Notes under the pieces: generated by a model | What the model saw: the letters and a program-made list of their open reading frames with translations, nothing else | What the model was told of the DNA's origin: nothing | Databases searched by the model: none | NCBI GenBank assembly: GCA_015680685.1 | Contig: MNCI01023672.1 | Coordinates: forward strand, 240,768-304,767 | Direction of reading: 5' to 3' | Source: Gnetum montanum | Lineage: Eukaryota > Streptophyta > Gnetopsida > Gnetales > Gnetaceae | Length of the DNA stretch: 64,000 nt | Made by a program: the position numbers and the translations under genes | Shown: positions 31,769 through 44,184 of the stretch, piece after piece | Position numbering within the stretch: position 1 is the first letter of the stretch | How the letters are laid out: each line of letters starts with the position of its first letter

Positions 31769-33660
31769 ATGGTCACCAAAAATATGGTCAAGATCATATG
31801 TTGGCAATTTTACACCTTTGCGGGCATGGTGGGGGCCTATTTAAGAGTTGATCAAGTTGTGATAGATGAAATCAAGATTAACTGTAAAGGAGGGATCTTT
31901 CTCCATGGCCACTATACAAATATTATTATAGGAGGATTTGAAGGAAGGCCAAAGAAATTTCCATGATTCGTGGCTCCATATTTGGTAGCTTTAGAAGTGG
32001 GAAGGAAAATGCAAAATAGCCCACTACAACTTGACTATATGGATGGGCAATTTTTTCCTCTATAGATTAATTTCTAGTATTTTGAGAATGCCCTTTACAT
32101 GATAAACATAGGGACCAAATTTTAAAAGAAAATGTTCCTAGAAGCAAGGTATAGATTCTTTAACCCTAAAAAGGATTTCAAAAAAGCTCATGACCATCAA
32201 GAAAATGATGTTATCTATTTCTTACTAAATGATGGGTTGGTAAATATGACCAAGAAGCAAGCAGAGAATGAGCTTAGAAGAGCTCTATCTATTATATTTT
32301 CAAAAGAGCAATGTACAGAGGAAGAATTTTTGAGAAGAAGATGGTTTGGAAATGATGATCAAATTTTGGTCAAAAGGTTCAACCAAAAAAATTGAATAAA
32401 ATGAAGGAAAATTGTTTCTTATGGTAGATTGACAGTTCTAAAGAAGCATTAGCTCCAAAAACTTTCTCTTGATATCTAAATATAAAGAAAAAAAAGAATA
32501 AGGTAATTAAAATCCCTCTGTAGTAAGTAAGAAATACAGCTTGAAAAAGATCAACCATCTTCAAATCTAATCATCATTGGTATTAGAACTTTAACATATT
32601 AATAAGCCTTAACATTAGTTGAATTTCTATCAAGATAAATTATCAAAGAAGGATCAAAATCAATGAAGGTAAAGACTATTGAAGAGAGGGTTAATTTTTT
32701 CACAACAACATCTAGAGAGGTGAGGGGTTGAAGAGTTTGTTATTTTCCAATACAAGAACATAGATAAAGAAATAGATAAAATAGAAATGACCATGACACA
32801 TCATGAATTAGAAAAAAAACTTATCAATTGTTATTGTGAATTTTTCAAAAAAAATTGATGAAACCCTTCAAGATCAATAATAAGAAATTGATAAAATGAA
32901 AAGTCAAAAACATTCAATATTTTTGGAACTAAAATATTCAAAAGAAAATATGAAGATTAGGTAAAAATATCTTAGATTAAAGAATCTAGTATAGAGGCCT
33001 TGAAAATGAATAATGTGTAATTACAATGAGAATTAGTTGAAAAAGGGAATAATAGAGCTTCAGCTAGTAGTTCAAGTTAGGAGACTATTTTTTAGTTTAT
33101 CATGTATGAATGGATGACCATGAAGAAACAATTTTAAATTTTCTTGGCTAAAATTAATAAATTTAAAGGTATGAAATATTTCTTTAAGCAAGCTATAGGA
33201 AAAATTATCAAATTCATGAATTGGACCAATATAATAAGGAATCGGTTACTTAAGTAAGAGGTCATGTTTCTTGAAGATGTTATGAGTGGGGCCATAAACA
33301 AAATCTAATGAATTTGAAAGGCTAGGGTAGATCTAAACACAACATTTCAAGATATTCAAGAGTGTGAAAGAACCACAATTGATGCTATTAGTACCACCAA
33401 GCTAAATGATGATGATTAGTTAGGAGAGAAATTAGTGCAATCATTTTCTATTGTAAAAACAAAAGAAGCGACTAAAGCATTGTCATCATTGTATAAACAA
33501 ACTTATACAAGTAGCTGGTCTAATGGGAGGATGATCGTCTTAAAGAATTCAAGGCATAAAATGCAACAATAATGGAAATTTAGCAATAGTTAGTGAAAAT
33601 ACAATTTATTAGAGCCTCTTTTGAGAAAAGAGTGACAAGAGTTAGTTCTGCTAATTGTTT
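31769..33660 (+). pseudogene. Unrecognised decayed ORF with coiled-coil tail
   Basis: One frame stays protein-like from 31769 to 32395 with four stops (about 31964, 32063, 32075 and 32120). The best part reads KDFKKAHDHQENDVIYFLL, then TKKQAENELRRALSI and RRRWFGNDDQ. Beyond 32395 the sequence keeps Lys/Glu/Ile-rich, coiled-coil-like pieces to about 33660 but shifts frame often. It is plus strand, right of the D-like LTR piece and antisense to element G. It may be an internal ORF of the D-like element or an accessory ORF like ORF X. I cannot assign a family. Confidence 0.35.
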
Positions 33661-34778
33661 ATTTTCTTGTTTCGGTTTGCTAAGGGAAGGTTCTAGGTTC
33701 ATTTCCTAACCCTAAAATTTTTAGCATTATTTATTAATTTATTTAAATAATTTAATAATTTTTTAAATTATTTTTATACCACATGCATAATAAGAAATTT
33801 TAAAAATTTATATCTCCTAAACCATAAGTCTAATTGGGATGAAATTTTTATACTATTAGAATTATCGTGACAAGCACTACACATTGGGTATGGTCTTATG
33901 GTCCAAAAATTAAGTTGGATTTTCAAGAATTAAGAGGACCAAAATAGTTTATTTTGTCAAATTAACATTACTAGATAGGCAACATGTAGATTCCAAATGC
34001 AAATTATATTCCAAACCTTGGACAAGAATATAATACTTTTACCTTATAATTTGGTAAGTATAATGTAGGTTGTTTCTCTTAGATCATGGTTATATCTTAG
34101 CAAGGTACTAATGAAAATATCAGTAAATTAAAACATCATAACATTATCCATCAAGTACTATTTTTTGTATGGATCTCATGGTAATAACCCTAAGTAGAGA
34201 TGAGACAATCTTATTACTAGGTAAAATCCCTTAAACTTACCAATACATATGTCTTAGATACAAATGAGTAATGCCAAATTATTGTTGTTTCATGCTTAGT
34301 GTAATAAGTTCCAAACAAAATAATATCAACTTAGGCCATGGTTGCTAGCCTTCTAAGAGGAATTTAAAATAACATTAACCAATTAACATTTCTAGCATCA
34401 CTACAAGATAGGTAAGAGTTACCTACACCAGTGTATCCTTGCCTTATCAACATCTCATGTAGTTGATAAGTCTTGATGAGGCATAATCACATCTTCTCTA
34501 TTTGGTGATATTCATGAAAGAATTTTGTTGGTTGGTGGGATCTATCTGAAACATGGTACATTTTTATGATTCTCTTGTCAATGTGTGGTCTTAACTCATT
34601 TATCCATGAAAATCGCTAAAAGGGTATCTTCTAGATTACATGGATTATCTTGGATATGAGATGCATCTAATTGTGGTTCATGACTCTCCTTGGATCATGG
34701 CTCCATGATTCATTATCAAGTTGTAGTCAGCTCTTAATTCTAACTAGCCCTTAGGTTGTGGTTTACTCTAATACCACA
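33661..34778 (-). other. Leader of element G with decayed iMet PBS
   Basis: No coding signal. At 34765-34776 the minus strand reads TGGTATTAGAGT, a decayed initiator-Met primer site two bases from the LTR, as in B. A block at 33838-33880 resembles the B leader at 27210-27255. The rest is AT-rich and featureless. Confidence 0.6.
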
Positions 34779-35350
34779 TGTGATATCCCATTCTTAGATG
34801 TTGTGAAAAACATCCAATATATGTTATATTTGACATTATGTGTAAGGAGATAACGTGGAAAATGTCAAATATGTGTAACATTTAATATTATGTATAAAGA
34901 AAAACAATAGAAAAAATTCGAAAGAGAAAAGAAAAGAATGCTTTATTATTATGAAAAAATGTATCCTGGTCATGCTCTGAGTGTTCCTTGGGGTTATCTT
35001 CCTTTGGTATCTATTCCTTAGAGACTACCCAGCACTACCACCATGGTTAGCCGTATCACTAACTAGAAGGGTTGGCTAGTCCTCTTCCTATCCCATTTCA
35101 CCCAACACTATTACTTACCTTTACTGACTCCACAACTCTATGCTAATACAACCTTCACTACTTGGGTATAAATACCTTAGGTCAAACCTCTAAAGATTAC
35201 CTTGATAGATATGTTCATTATTACAATGCATCCTTTTGGATCTTAATTAAAACTTACCATTTTGGGTCTTCTTATAATAATCACATCATTAGTTATGAAG
35301 AAACGTCATATTCGTTATGCAGTAACATCATTTGAGAACGGGGATATGAG
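34779..35350 (-). repeat. 5' LTR of minus-strand element G (572 bp)
   Basis: Begins TGTGATATCCC and ends GGATATGAGA, aligning along its length with the H LTR (48204-48718) and more loosely with the B LTRs. The PBS on its left shows that the element body lay to the left. No body beyond the leader is identifiable. Confidence 0.78.
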
Positions 35351-36230
35351 AACAAACACATTTATAATGAATTCCTTAATGGCAAGAAAATCATTCTTTC
35401 TTTATTCTATCTAATGCATACTACTATCTTTCTTGATCATGTTATTTAGAGGTCTAACTAATTTAGCATAAATAGGGATAAATCATTTAACAAAATTAAT
35501 TTCTATAAAGAATTCCCTTAGATCAATTTCAAACAAAGGATCAAATAAAGGATAAGGTACCTCTAATATAGCATTTACTCATTCGGGATCAATCATGATT
35601 CCTTCCTTAGTTATTATATGACCAAGAAATTTACCACATTCAACACCAAAAACAAATTTCTCAACATTCAAAGTAACCTCAAATTGTCTACACATTATGA
35701 AAACATTTCTAAGATCTCTAAGGTGAGTACCCTAATCTTTAGAGAAAAAAGTTATATCATCTAGATAAATAATAGTTTCTTTTTTTATTAACCCTTCAAA
35801 GCTTTTATTCATAGCTCTCTGAAAGGTAGAACCAGCATTTATAAAGACAAATGACATCTTGGTGAATTAAGAGGTTCCCCATTTTATTGTAAAAACAATT
35901 TTATATTGGTCCTTTTTACATACTAATATTTGATTATATCCTAAATGTTCATCTAAAAATGAATACTTTTGTGTACCATTCATGATTTGCAATAGTTACT
36001 CTATAAGAGGAGAAGAATAATTATCCTTAATACAAGAGGTATTATGGTTACAAAAATTGATGAATAATCATAATTCACCTGTTTTTTTCCTAACCAAGAA
36101 TAAATTTGATATCTAAATAGAATTTCTTAGAGGATGAATAATTTTTTATTCTAAAATTTTATCAATTTCTACCTTCATCAAAGTTTCAACTTTAGGGTTT
36201 ACTAGTTTAGCTTTTTGTCTAAATGGTTTT

Positions 36231-37309
36231 CTCCTCATGACATTATCATTCCCGCAACACATGTTTTCAAAAGCATTTGGAAGGCTTGGCAAGTCTTACA
36301 TTCTCATGTGAATTGGAATAATATACATATCAATCATACTCTTCTTTCTAAGATTTTCCCTTGGTGGCTACCCCTATGTCCTGCTCCTCTAGCCACCTCA
36401 AATGCCAGGGTAGCCACCATCTGGTTTCAAAAGGAAGTTGCTTCCCTTAGCTGTCTTCATCTCACCAATCAGTGGATTACTTGGGATATGTTCGAAAACT
36501 TATATGGGGCTTCCAGAATTATGCACCATTGCCTCGATAGACTTTATCACTTCATTCATCAGAATTTGCATGTGGAAGCTTTAGTTCCTAGTCTCTTCCA
36601 TGGTCTTCAATGGACTAATGGATCGAACCTTCTACCCTATCAACCTCATGTGCCCTTTCAATTGTTGCATGATTCCTCTACGATTGTTAACCGTTGCAAT
36701 CGATCATGGCACAAAGAAGAGTCTGAACAATTTTGGCTCTCTCTCTTTTCTTGTGTTTGGATTCTTCCGACTCTTCCTAAAATTAAGCAATTTCTTTGGT
36801 GCCTCTTTCATCAAGGCCTACCTATCGGCAAACGTCGTGAATACCTTGGGATTTCAAACCCTACCTGCCCTCTCTGCGGAGGTCCTGAAAATTTTGTCCA
36901 TGTTTCTTGGCATTGCCCTTTCGCTCAGTCTTCATGGGAATGGGTTTCTAAGGTTTTTCCTTTGTGCACATTTTCCCATGAGGATATCTTATTCGGCTTT
37001 TTGGCCACCCCCTCTTCAGACCTTCTATTTCTTTGGAAAGTTATTAGACCCCTCGTTCTTTACTTTATATGGAAGCGCAAATGCACTGCTCTTTTCCATA
37101 ACACTAATTCGTCCAACTATAACCATTTAAATATTATGGAAAAATCTCAAATTCTTTGCCTTGTGCATTTCCAAATTTTATCTCATACTTCTAAGTTAAA
37201 TTTGGATACTAATCATTTGTTTTTTTGTTTGCAACCTTGGAGCAGATACACCAACTCGCGCACTCTTTCCAATCTCGATCTGCTACATCGGAGTGTGTTA
37301 TCATCATAA
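36231..37309 (+). CDS. LINE ORF2 C-terminus with zf-RVT domain (partial)
   Basis: The frame stays open for 359 codons to TAA at 37307-37309, the longest open stretch in the window, so this insert is younger than its surroundings. The zf-RVT domain of plant non-LTR RTs is clear: FWLSLFSCVWILPTLPKIKQ, then FLWCLFHQGLPIGKRR and a zinc-binding CPLCGGPENFVHVSWHC motif at about 36868-36918. Endonuclease and RT domains are missing through 5' truncation, so no protein is likely made. A 177-codon ORF in another frame at 36600 is a shadow. Confidence 0.85.
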
Positions 37310-37573
37310 TTTTGAGCTCTTTGTTGTTCTCCTGGTCTTATAAACTCGCAGTTCCTAAGGATTCCCAGCATTTGATAGCTCTTGGGCATGTACTCCCTTC
37401 TCTGGCTTGTACTCCCACACCCTGAGAATGATTTTGTTTCAAGATGTTTTATTTCAACACTCGCATTTGTCTTTGTTCTTCTCCCTATTTATCCATCAAT
37501 ATGTTCAGATGTTGATCATGTACTTATTCACATTTAATTAATAAAATTCTCTTTTTGGGGTCCGACACCCCCC
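36231..37573 (+). mobile_element. 5'-truncated L1-type LINE with 12-bp target duplication
   Basis: The 12-mer CTAAATGGTTTT occurs at 36219-36230 and again at 37574-37585, and the F RT frame continues across it, so 36231-37573 is the insert. It holds only the ORF2 C-terminus and a 264-bp 3' UTR. There is no poly(A): it ends ATAAAATTCTCTTTTTGGGG and then a C-rich run. A 5'-truncated copy with a long TSD indicates target-primed reverse transcription. Confidence 0.85.
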
Positions 37574-38099
37574 CTAAATGGTTTTATTTTAAACTTAAGA
37601 GGTATACTATATGTCATCACAAGAGGATTAAAAGTTTTAAGATACTCATGAGCCCAAGCTAAAACATCATTAAATTCATGTAACAAATCAATCAATTTTT
37701 TTTCTCAGTTTCATGTAAGTAAGCACCTATTTTAATAAGGTATTTTTGTCATTTCTTTTAAATTTGAATCATTGTTGTTTCAGCTAGTATTTGTCAATTA
37801 GTATTTTTGGATATTTCTTCTATTTTGATATTTAATTCATCAAATGAAGCCTCCCTAGTTGCTATTTTATGAGAGATTTCATTTAGAAACATGATATATT
37901 TCAAACATTATTTTCATTAATTTGAGATATATTAAAATTTTTATTAATTTGAAAAATTTTAAAACATTGATTACTAACTTTACCTTAAAAAATAAAAAAT
38001 GTTAAATATGATGATCATTAGCAAAAAACTTGGAAAGAAAAGATATTATTTGGAATAGAATAAGAATTGACTTTTTAATAATAATTGTAGAATCCCAAA

Positions 38100-38680
38100 C
38101 ATTATATCAAAATGTGACATAGGAAGTTAAACCTTAATCACCAATAAGATCTAAGGAAGATGTAAATTCAAGGGTTTCTTCATCACATGGTCATACTTCT
38201 ATGCTAAGTTTGAAAGATGGAATCCCTATTGATCTTGAAGATTTTGAAGATGAGAAAAGAAATGAAGAGGAATTCCATCATTCTTCAAGGATTGTGAATC
38301 ATCATCAAGGGACAAGAATTCTAAAAGGGAGGAATCTTGGATCTACTCTAATGTAACAATGGAAAATTAGTAAATAAATGAAAATCATTATTGCAAAAGC
38401 CCTCAAACATGCTATAAGGATCCACATGTTGAAGTTAGGACATTTAATAGGATGAAAGGTACTGCTTATTTTTCTTCATGGCTTAAGACTATTAATAAGT
38501 ATTTTGAACTTAAAGATGTTCATGAAATCAAAGAGTAATCATGTGCTAAAACCAACTAGGTGGGTATGACACAAAGTTGGTGGAAAAAGAAAGATAATAC
38601 TCATGTCGTAAATCATGACACACCCATCAAAGATTAGTCTTTTGTGCAATATATGATGAAACAAAAGTTTAATAAACCCC
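38100..38680 (+). pseudogene. E: plus-strand gag relic of a gypsy element
   Basis: A decayed capsid-like segment at 38410-38680 reads HVEVRTFNRMKGTAYFSSWL, then KYFELKDVHEIKE, then GMTQSWWKKKDNT and FVQYMMKQKFNKP, which follows the retrotrans_gag pattern (WL, then WW, then F.KF). Upstream 38160-38400 is Ser/Glu/Asp-rich. It breaks off where A2 gag linker sequence begins near 38680. It may belong with the integrase relic at 46931-48070 (inference). Confidence 0.5.
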
Positions 38681-40575
38681 AGCATACCCCTTCATCATCA
38701 CAGTCACCCTCTCCTTCAATGTCAGGATGTAGTCATAAGGAACCTAAGCATGAGGATAAAGGTAAACAGAGTGAGAAACCTCGACAAGAGAGTCAAGAAC
38801 GAGGACAAGGGCACTCTAGAGAATCATGGCATGGAATAAGGGAGAGTAGGGAACCATGTAGACATCACAGAAGCTATGAATGAAATGACCACGAAGAACC
38901 CATACTTGCAACCTGAAGCATGTTAAATATCACGGAGGTCGTAATAATTCTCACAAGGCAAGAAAAAGATAGCAAGATCAAGAGGTTAGACATAAATAAC
39001 ATCCCACAATTTGAGGGGGGATACGACGTTGATCCTCAAAACCACTTACAAGAATTTTATGATGCATGTGCCTTGTAAAACATCAAGAATGAATGGCAAA
39101 AACTAAAGTTGTTCCCAAGGACACTAGTAAAAGAAGCAGAAAGCTGGTACCGGTCCTTAGAAATGAAATCCATTCAAAGGTGGAGTACGATGCTAGAGTT
39201 GTTTAATAATAAGTATCAAATGTACTCCCAGGTGTCTAACCTGTGAAAGAAAATTCAAGGATGGAAGCAAGGAAATCACAAAGCCTTGAATGCTACCATG
39301 GACCATTATTATGCACTATTACATCATTGCCCAGGCCATGGTTACATGCAGCAGGATCAACTACACCAACTCGTAGATGGACTTAGTCATGAAACCAGGA
39401 GAACCATTGGGACGTATGCCCAAGGGAGATTATCAAAGCTTAGGTCCCATTAGGTCCATATATTACTAGAGTAAGTAGCCAAGGAAGAAGGGGAGCTACA
39501 TAAGAGAGAAAGTATGAAAGAGTACAACCGTGATCCTTCCCTTCGAAAAAGGGAAGTGAGATTCTGTGAGGAGGAGGAAGAGTCACCACTTGAAGAGATG
39601 GTGAATAAGAAAACCTTGCCACTCCAAAAATTAACAATAGAAGTGTTGGAAAAGGTAGACCAAACATGGGACTCCCTAGATAGCAGATTTGAAATCTTTC
39701 TTAAAATTATATAGGAGTCTAAGAAGCAAGGTAGTAACTATAACAAAAAGAAAAAGAAGGACATGGACCATGCACGTAACAAAGGTAAGGGTAAAATGGC
39801 CATCACCGAAGAGGTAATGGATTCTGATACAAACAATGATGGTGGATGTGAGATATGCCAATATGACCATCCTAAGGGATGGTGCCCAGTAATCTCACAT
39901 CTACAAGAGTCTAGGGTGTATGCACTCAACCCACGACTTAGCAAACGGCAAGTACCCTAAAGGTTACCTTATCCCCAAGGTAACCCAAGGCAGTTCCACC
40001 AACCTTTAACGTATTATCCAAGTGGAACTCCACCACAACCTATTGAGCAACACCAATAGTGGAAATACTCACAGTCATGGGAGATCCCACCACCAAGGCA
40101 ACAATATCCTTACCGGCAACTGGATCCATATGGCTATTACGTGCAGTAGCCAACCACTCCACATGACTCTATTGGTCATGTAACACGACAACATCACTAC
40201 CAAGCTCAAGACTATTATAGGACACCTTCTCCTGGGAGAGACAACCCATAGACATACCATCCTCCAAACCCATCCAAAACTCTCACACCGATAGCTCCAT
40301 TACCACCCACTCCAGCAATGCAAGGGGAACTCCCCACTCGATCACAGTAACCCAATGTCACAAGGGCTATGAATCCTCAACCAGTAGTTAGTTCTAACAA
40401 CCTTATGAAAAATATATCTTTCTTCAAAACCAAAAATCCAATCAAGCCCTCACCATCACAAGTGGTTGAACATCTGAACACCTCCCTATCAAATAAGGCT
40501 TCAAGACCTCCTTCAATCCAAAAATTGAGCTTAACGCATACGGTTATATTAACACATGCCATTACTGACTAGATT
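38680..40575 (+). pseudogene. A2 gag relic (5'-truncated)
   Basis: A Ser/Pro/Lys/Glu/Arg-rich linker (38680-38880) precedes the capsid core (about 38990-39455) with MNNIPQFEGGYD-like, WYRSLEMKSIQRW and YAQGRLSKLRSH motifs. A nucleocapsid-type motif at 39847-39888 reads CEICQYDHPKGWC, i.e. C-x2-C-x3-H-x4-C, one residue shorter than the classic knuckle. A Gln/Tyr/Pro-rich tail follows to about 40420. Stops at about 38881, 39076, 39244 and 39451, and shifts, disable it. Confidence 0.72.
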
Positions 40576-40578
40576 AAG

Positions 40579-41150
40579 GTGGGCCACCTTCCCAGGAAAT
40601 TATCTGATCCTGAAAGTCTTCTAATCTATCTCCAAGTCACTAGGAATGAACCATGTAAAGCTCTTCTGGACTCAGGTTCTGGAGTCAACTTAATATCACA
40701 AGAGATGTACAAAGCCTGGAACCTGCCTCCATTAAGGAAGAGTAATATTCGACTAGAGCTAGCTAACTAGTCCATCACTATCCCCTTGGGACTAGTGGAG
40801 GACATTGTTATTGCTGTGTGTGGATGGTCGTATTTAGCTGATTTCCTAGTAATACAAATGAACAACAGTAACGGGGACTTCCCAATAATAATGGGAAGAG
40901 CATGGCTAAGTACTATATATGCACACCTAGGAATCCGCAATCTCTCCTTGGAAATATCCAAGAATAACACTTTTGGAAAGATTAAGAAGAAGAAAGTTCC
41001 ATGCATCACATACACTGACACGGGGTGCCATTGTGTGCAGAAATCATGGGTTATGCAAAGTTTAGCATTGCCTTCATGCAATCGGTGTGCACAAGACATT
41101 AATATACAAAAGTGCCTATATGCAACAGCCACATGATAAGAAGACACCTA
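40579..41150 (+). pseudogene. A2 aspartic protease relic
   Basis: The catalytic Asp-Ser-Gly is kept at 40669-40677 (ALLDSGSGVNLIS). The flap/distal region reads GDFPIIMGRAWLSTIYA near 40876-40925. A TAG at 40768 interrupts it (A3 keeps the frame open there). The cysteine-bearing tail CITYTDTGCHCVQK is conserved in A1 and A3. It is the only protease of the family here with the active triad intact. Confidence 0.72.
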
Positions 41151-42420
41151 GTGGCTAATGGTTGATCAAGAGAGCAACTCACTAACATGCATGGAACTAG
41201 CTGAGGGAATAACTAGTGCTTACATTGAAAGCATAGACACACTAGAGCAAGTTCATTGCCAACTTCCAAGCTTTAACCTTGAAAACATCAACTGGGGGAA
41301 GTTGGAAATTTCTAAGAGATTTAAACAAGAGCCCCTAGATTTGAAACCATTGCCCATCGATATGGAGTATATGACCCTAGAAAATGAAAAACTAGTGATC
41401 ATCAACGCAAGACTTGTTCCCAAACAAAAAGAAAGACTACTGAAGGTGATAAACAAGTGGTCAAAAGCCTTTTCCTAGTCATACCCCGAGTTAACTAGAA
41501 TAGATCCTAGGATATGCCAGCATAGGATTTACATGGACCCCTCCATGAAACCTCAAAAACAACTACAGAGGCAATTGAACCCAAAATTGAATCAAATAGT
41601 AAAAGAAGAAATAGAACAACTTCTTAAGGCTGGGTTCATATATCCCATTGCTGATAGTGAATGGGTTAGCCCTCTGGTGATCGTGCCTAAAAAGGGAGGA
41701 AAATGGAGGGTGTGTATAGATTTTAGGCTACTGAACATGGCAACATTCAAGGATCACTTTCCATTACCATTCGTTGACCAAGTCTTAGACACCATAGCAG
41801 GGCATTGTGGATGACTATAGTGGATACAACCAAATACAGATAGCACTAGAAGATCAAGCCAACAATATTCACCAGTCCTTGGGGAACGTTTGCATATTAA
41901 AAAAATGTCATTTGGCTTGTGCAATTCTCTTGCCACATTTCAATGCCTCGTTCTAAGCATATTCCAATAGCAAATAGGAAATGGAGTGGAATTCTTTATG
42001 GACAACTTCTCCACTTATGGAACAAGCTTTGATCAAGCCTTGGACCTATTAGAGCAAGTGCTGAAAAGATGCGTAGAAACCAGCTTAAGGCTCAACTAGC
42101 AGAAAAGCCATCTAATGGTCCAAGAAGGCATAGTACTTTGACATAATATTTCACATTCAGGAATAGAGGTAGATCCAAATAAAGTTAGGGTCATCCAAGG
42201 AATCACCCGACAACCGGAAACTATCAAAGACATTCAATCATTCATTGGACACACTAGCTACTATAGGAGATTCATTGAGAACTTCTCTAAGATTGCCAAA
42301 TCGTTGGTAGAACTAACAAAGAAGGATGGACCATTCAAATGGACCAGGGAATGTAAACGAGAATTCCAAACTCTAAAACAAAAGCTTGTGGAAACTCCCA
42401 TTCTACAAGCCCTTGACTAG
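41150..42420 (+). pseudogene. A2 reverse transcriptase relic
   Basis: A linker open from 41158 to 41478 leads to RT blocks LNPKLNQIVKEEIEQLL, SEWVSPLVIVPKKGGKWRVC and FKDHFPLPFVDQVLDTIAGH (to 41814). A short deletion then removes the block that reads YYYSFLDSYNGYN in A1 and shifts the frame. The catalytic box near 41996-42010 is FFMDNFSTYG, with the second Asp changed to Asn. Thumb sequence follows to a TAG near 42418. Inactive. Confidence 0.78.
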
Positions 42421-42800
42421 TCCAAACAGTTCCATATAATGACTGACACATCCAATTATGCCTTAGGAGCTGTACTTACACAGTTAGATGACCAAAAATG
42501 TCCTTACTACATCCACTATGCAAGTAAGAGTATTGTTGATGCACAACTTAACTACACAACTACAGAAAAAGAATTAATGGTTGTAGTGTTTGCACTGGAT
42601 AATTTTAGGCACTATGTGTTAGGTTACAAAGTGTTCATCCATACGAATCATAGTGAAATTAGGTTCCTCATGAACAAGCCAATGGTTAGCCCTTGTATTA
42701 TACGATGGTTGGTAATCCTACAGGAGTTCGATCTAATGATGATTGATCGAAAGGGTACCAAGAACATAGTTGTAGATCATTTATCTTGGTTGCACTAGGA
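42420..42800 (+). pseudogene. A2 RNase H relic
   Basis: Open from 42439 to 42798. TDTSNYALGAVL at the start keeps the first catalytic Asp; LNYTTTEKELMVVVFALDNF keeps the catalytic Glu helix; VFIHTNHSEI has Asn where Asp is expected. Ends in VVDHLSWLH. The best RNase H copy in the window. Confidence 0.78.
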
Positions 42801-44184
42801 CAGCAAAGAGGATGAATATGCCATATCCGATCATTTTCCTGATGAAGCCCTCTTTGCCGGTGTAGTGAATAACCAACCCATGGAAATGAATTGTTATAGT
42901 AGCATTCTCACCTATCTCCTTTCTCAAAAAACACCACAGGAGCTGGACTTTAGGAAGAAACAACAATTTCTTCACAGAGCCAAGTACTTCATGGAGATCA
43001 ATGGACAACTTTACAAAGTATGTCCTGATGGCTTGGTTTGATGGTGTGTGCCCAATGCGGACCAACTAAGAGTTCTCTAAGATGCTCATGAGGGTCCTTG
43101 TGGGGGTTACTATGCAGGGAGATGAATGGCTATTAAGATCCTTCTTGCAGGATATTACTGGCCAAAATTATTTCGAGACGTCCATCAATTTGTCCAATCC
43201 TGCGAGCACTGTCAATGTGATGGAGGAATGACTACTAGAATGGAGGATCTGCAACAATGGATTCAACATTTAGAACCCTTTTACATTTTGGGAATAGACT
43301 TTATAGGGTCCATTACACCAATGTCAAATGGAAAATCTTACGCTGTTGACTATCTAACGAAATGGGCTAAAGCAGCTACTGTTATGGACTTCACATCATC
43401 TACCGCTGCACAATTTGTTCAACAATAAGTCATAAATAGGTTTGATGTGCCACGTGCACTTATCTCATATAATGGAACACACTTCATAGGTGCAACCTTT
43501 TGAAAGTTGATGCAACACTTAGGGGTTGAACATAAATTGACTACACCTTATCACCCCCAAGCTAATGGCCAAGCCGAGGTCACTAACCAAGAGATTACTA
43601 AAATATTAACAAGGACAATTAGCAAATATAGGTGATATTGGAGCACTAAACTGAATGATCCTCTCTGGGCATACCACTTCACTTGGAAACTCCTAATAGG
43701 CTATTCTCCCTATGAGTTAGTATATGAAAAACTTCCAAAGCTTCCAATTCAAACCGAGCTCCATACACTATCCATGGCATGTGACCTCCACCTTGACCTT
43801 GATCTAGCACAAAAATAAAGATTGGAAACTCTAAACATGCTAGACGAAAACTGATTGGTTGCCCTATCATCAAATGAGTTGCACAAGGCACATAACAAAC
43901 AACGTCATGACTTGAAAATTCAAAAGGTTAAGTACCAACCAGGAGATAAGGCCTTTTACTAGAATCCCACACATGTACCACAATGCAAAAAATTTCAAAC
44001 ATTTTGGGAAGGGCCTTACATCATTCATACAACCTTTCCCTCCAGGGCCATGACCATATATAAACCTAAAAGCCTTGATAAGAGATTACTGGTCAATGTG
44101 CAACAAACCAAACCCTTCCATGAATCTAGAACAACTAGTGAACATAATACCTTTGAGAAAGGACAACCTCACTCATTATTTTAG
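42800..44184 (+). pseudogene. A2 integrase relic
   Basis: The zinc domain runs from HEGPCGGYYA (about 43088) to SCEHCQCDGG (about 43200). The core has LGIDFIGSITP (first Asp), then ISYNGTHF where the second Asp is Tyr, and NGQAEV (Glu kept). The C-terminal domain reads WEGPYIIHTTFPS. Stops include TAG at 43426 and several later; the frame ends at TAG 44182-44184, where A1 has Trp. No chromodomain. Confidence 0.75.

Larger units (their letters stand above)
35351..38090 (-). pseudogene. F: gypsy RT relic, split by a LINE
   Basis: Reading leftwards from about 37700: NDVLAWAHEYLKTFNPLVM, then IPLKFK up to the LINE. It resumes at KPFRQKAKLVNPKVETLM (36218 downward) and continues to VRPLNNMIKK near 35440. 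These are N-terminal to thumb RT blocks of a Ty3/gypsy element of undetermined lineage. Stops and shifts are frequent. No LTR or PBS of its own is visible. It forms the right flank of the G LTR and the target of the LINE. 37700-38090 is AT-rich with little signal. Confidence 0.65.

Noticed and set aside
36600-37130. 176-codon plus ORF
   Set aside because: Alternate-frame shadow of the LINE zf-RVT frame.
40767-41147. 126-codon minus ORF opposite the A2 protease
   Set aside because: Mirror ORFs appear opposite the A1 and A3 proteases too, caused by codon bias of the plus frame; no independent motif.
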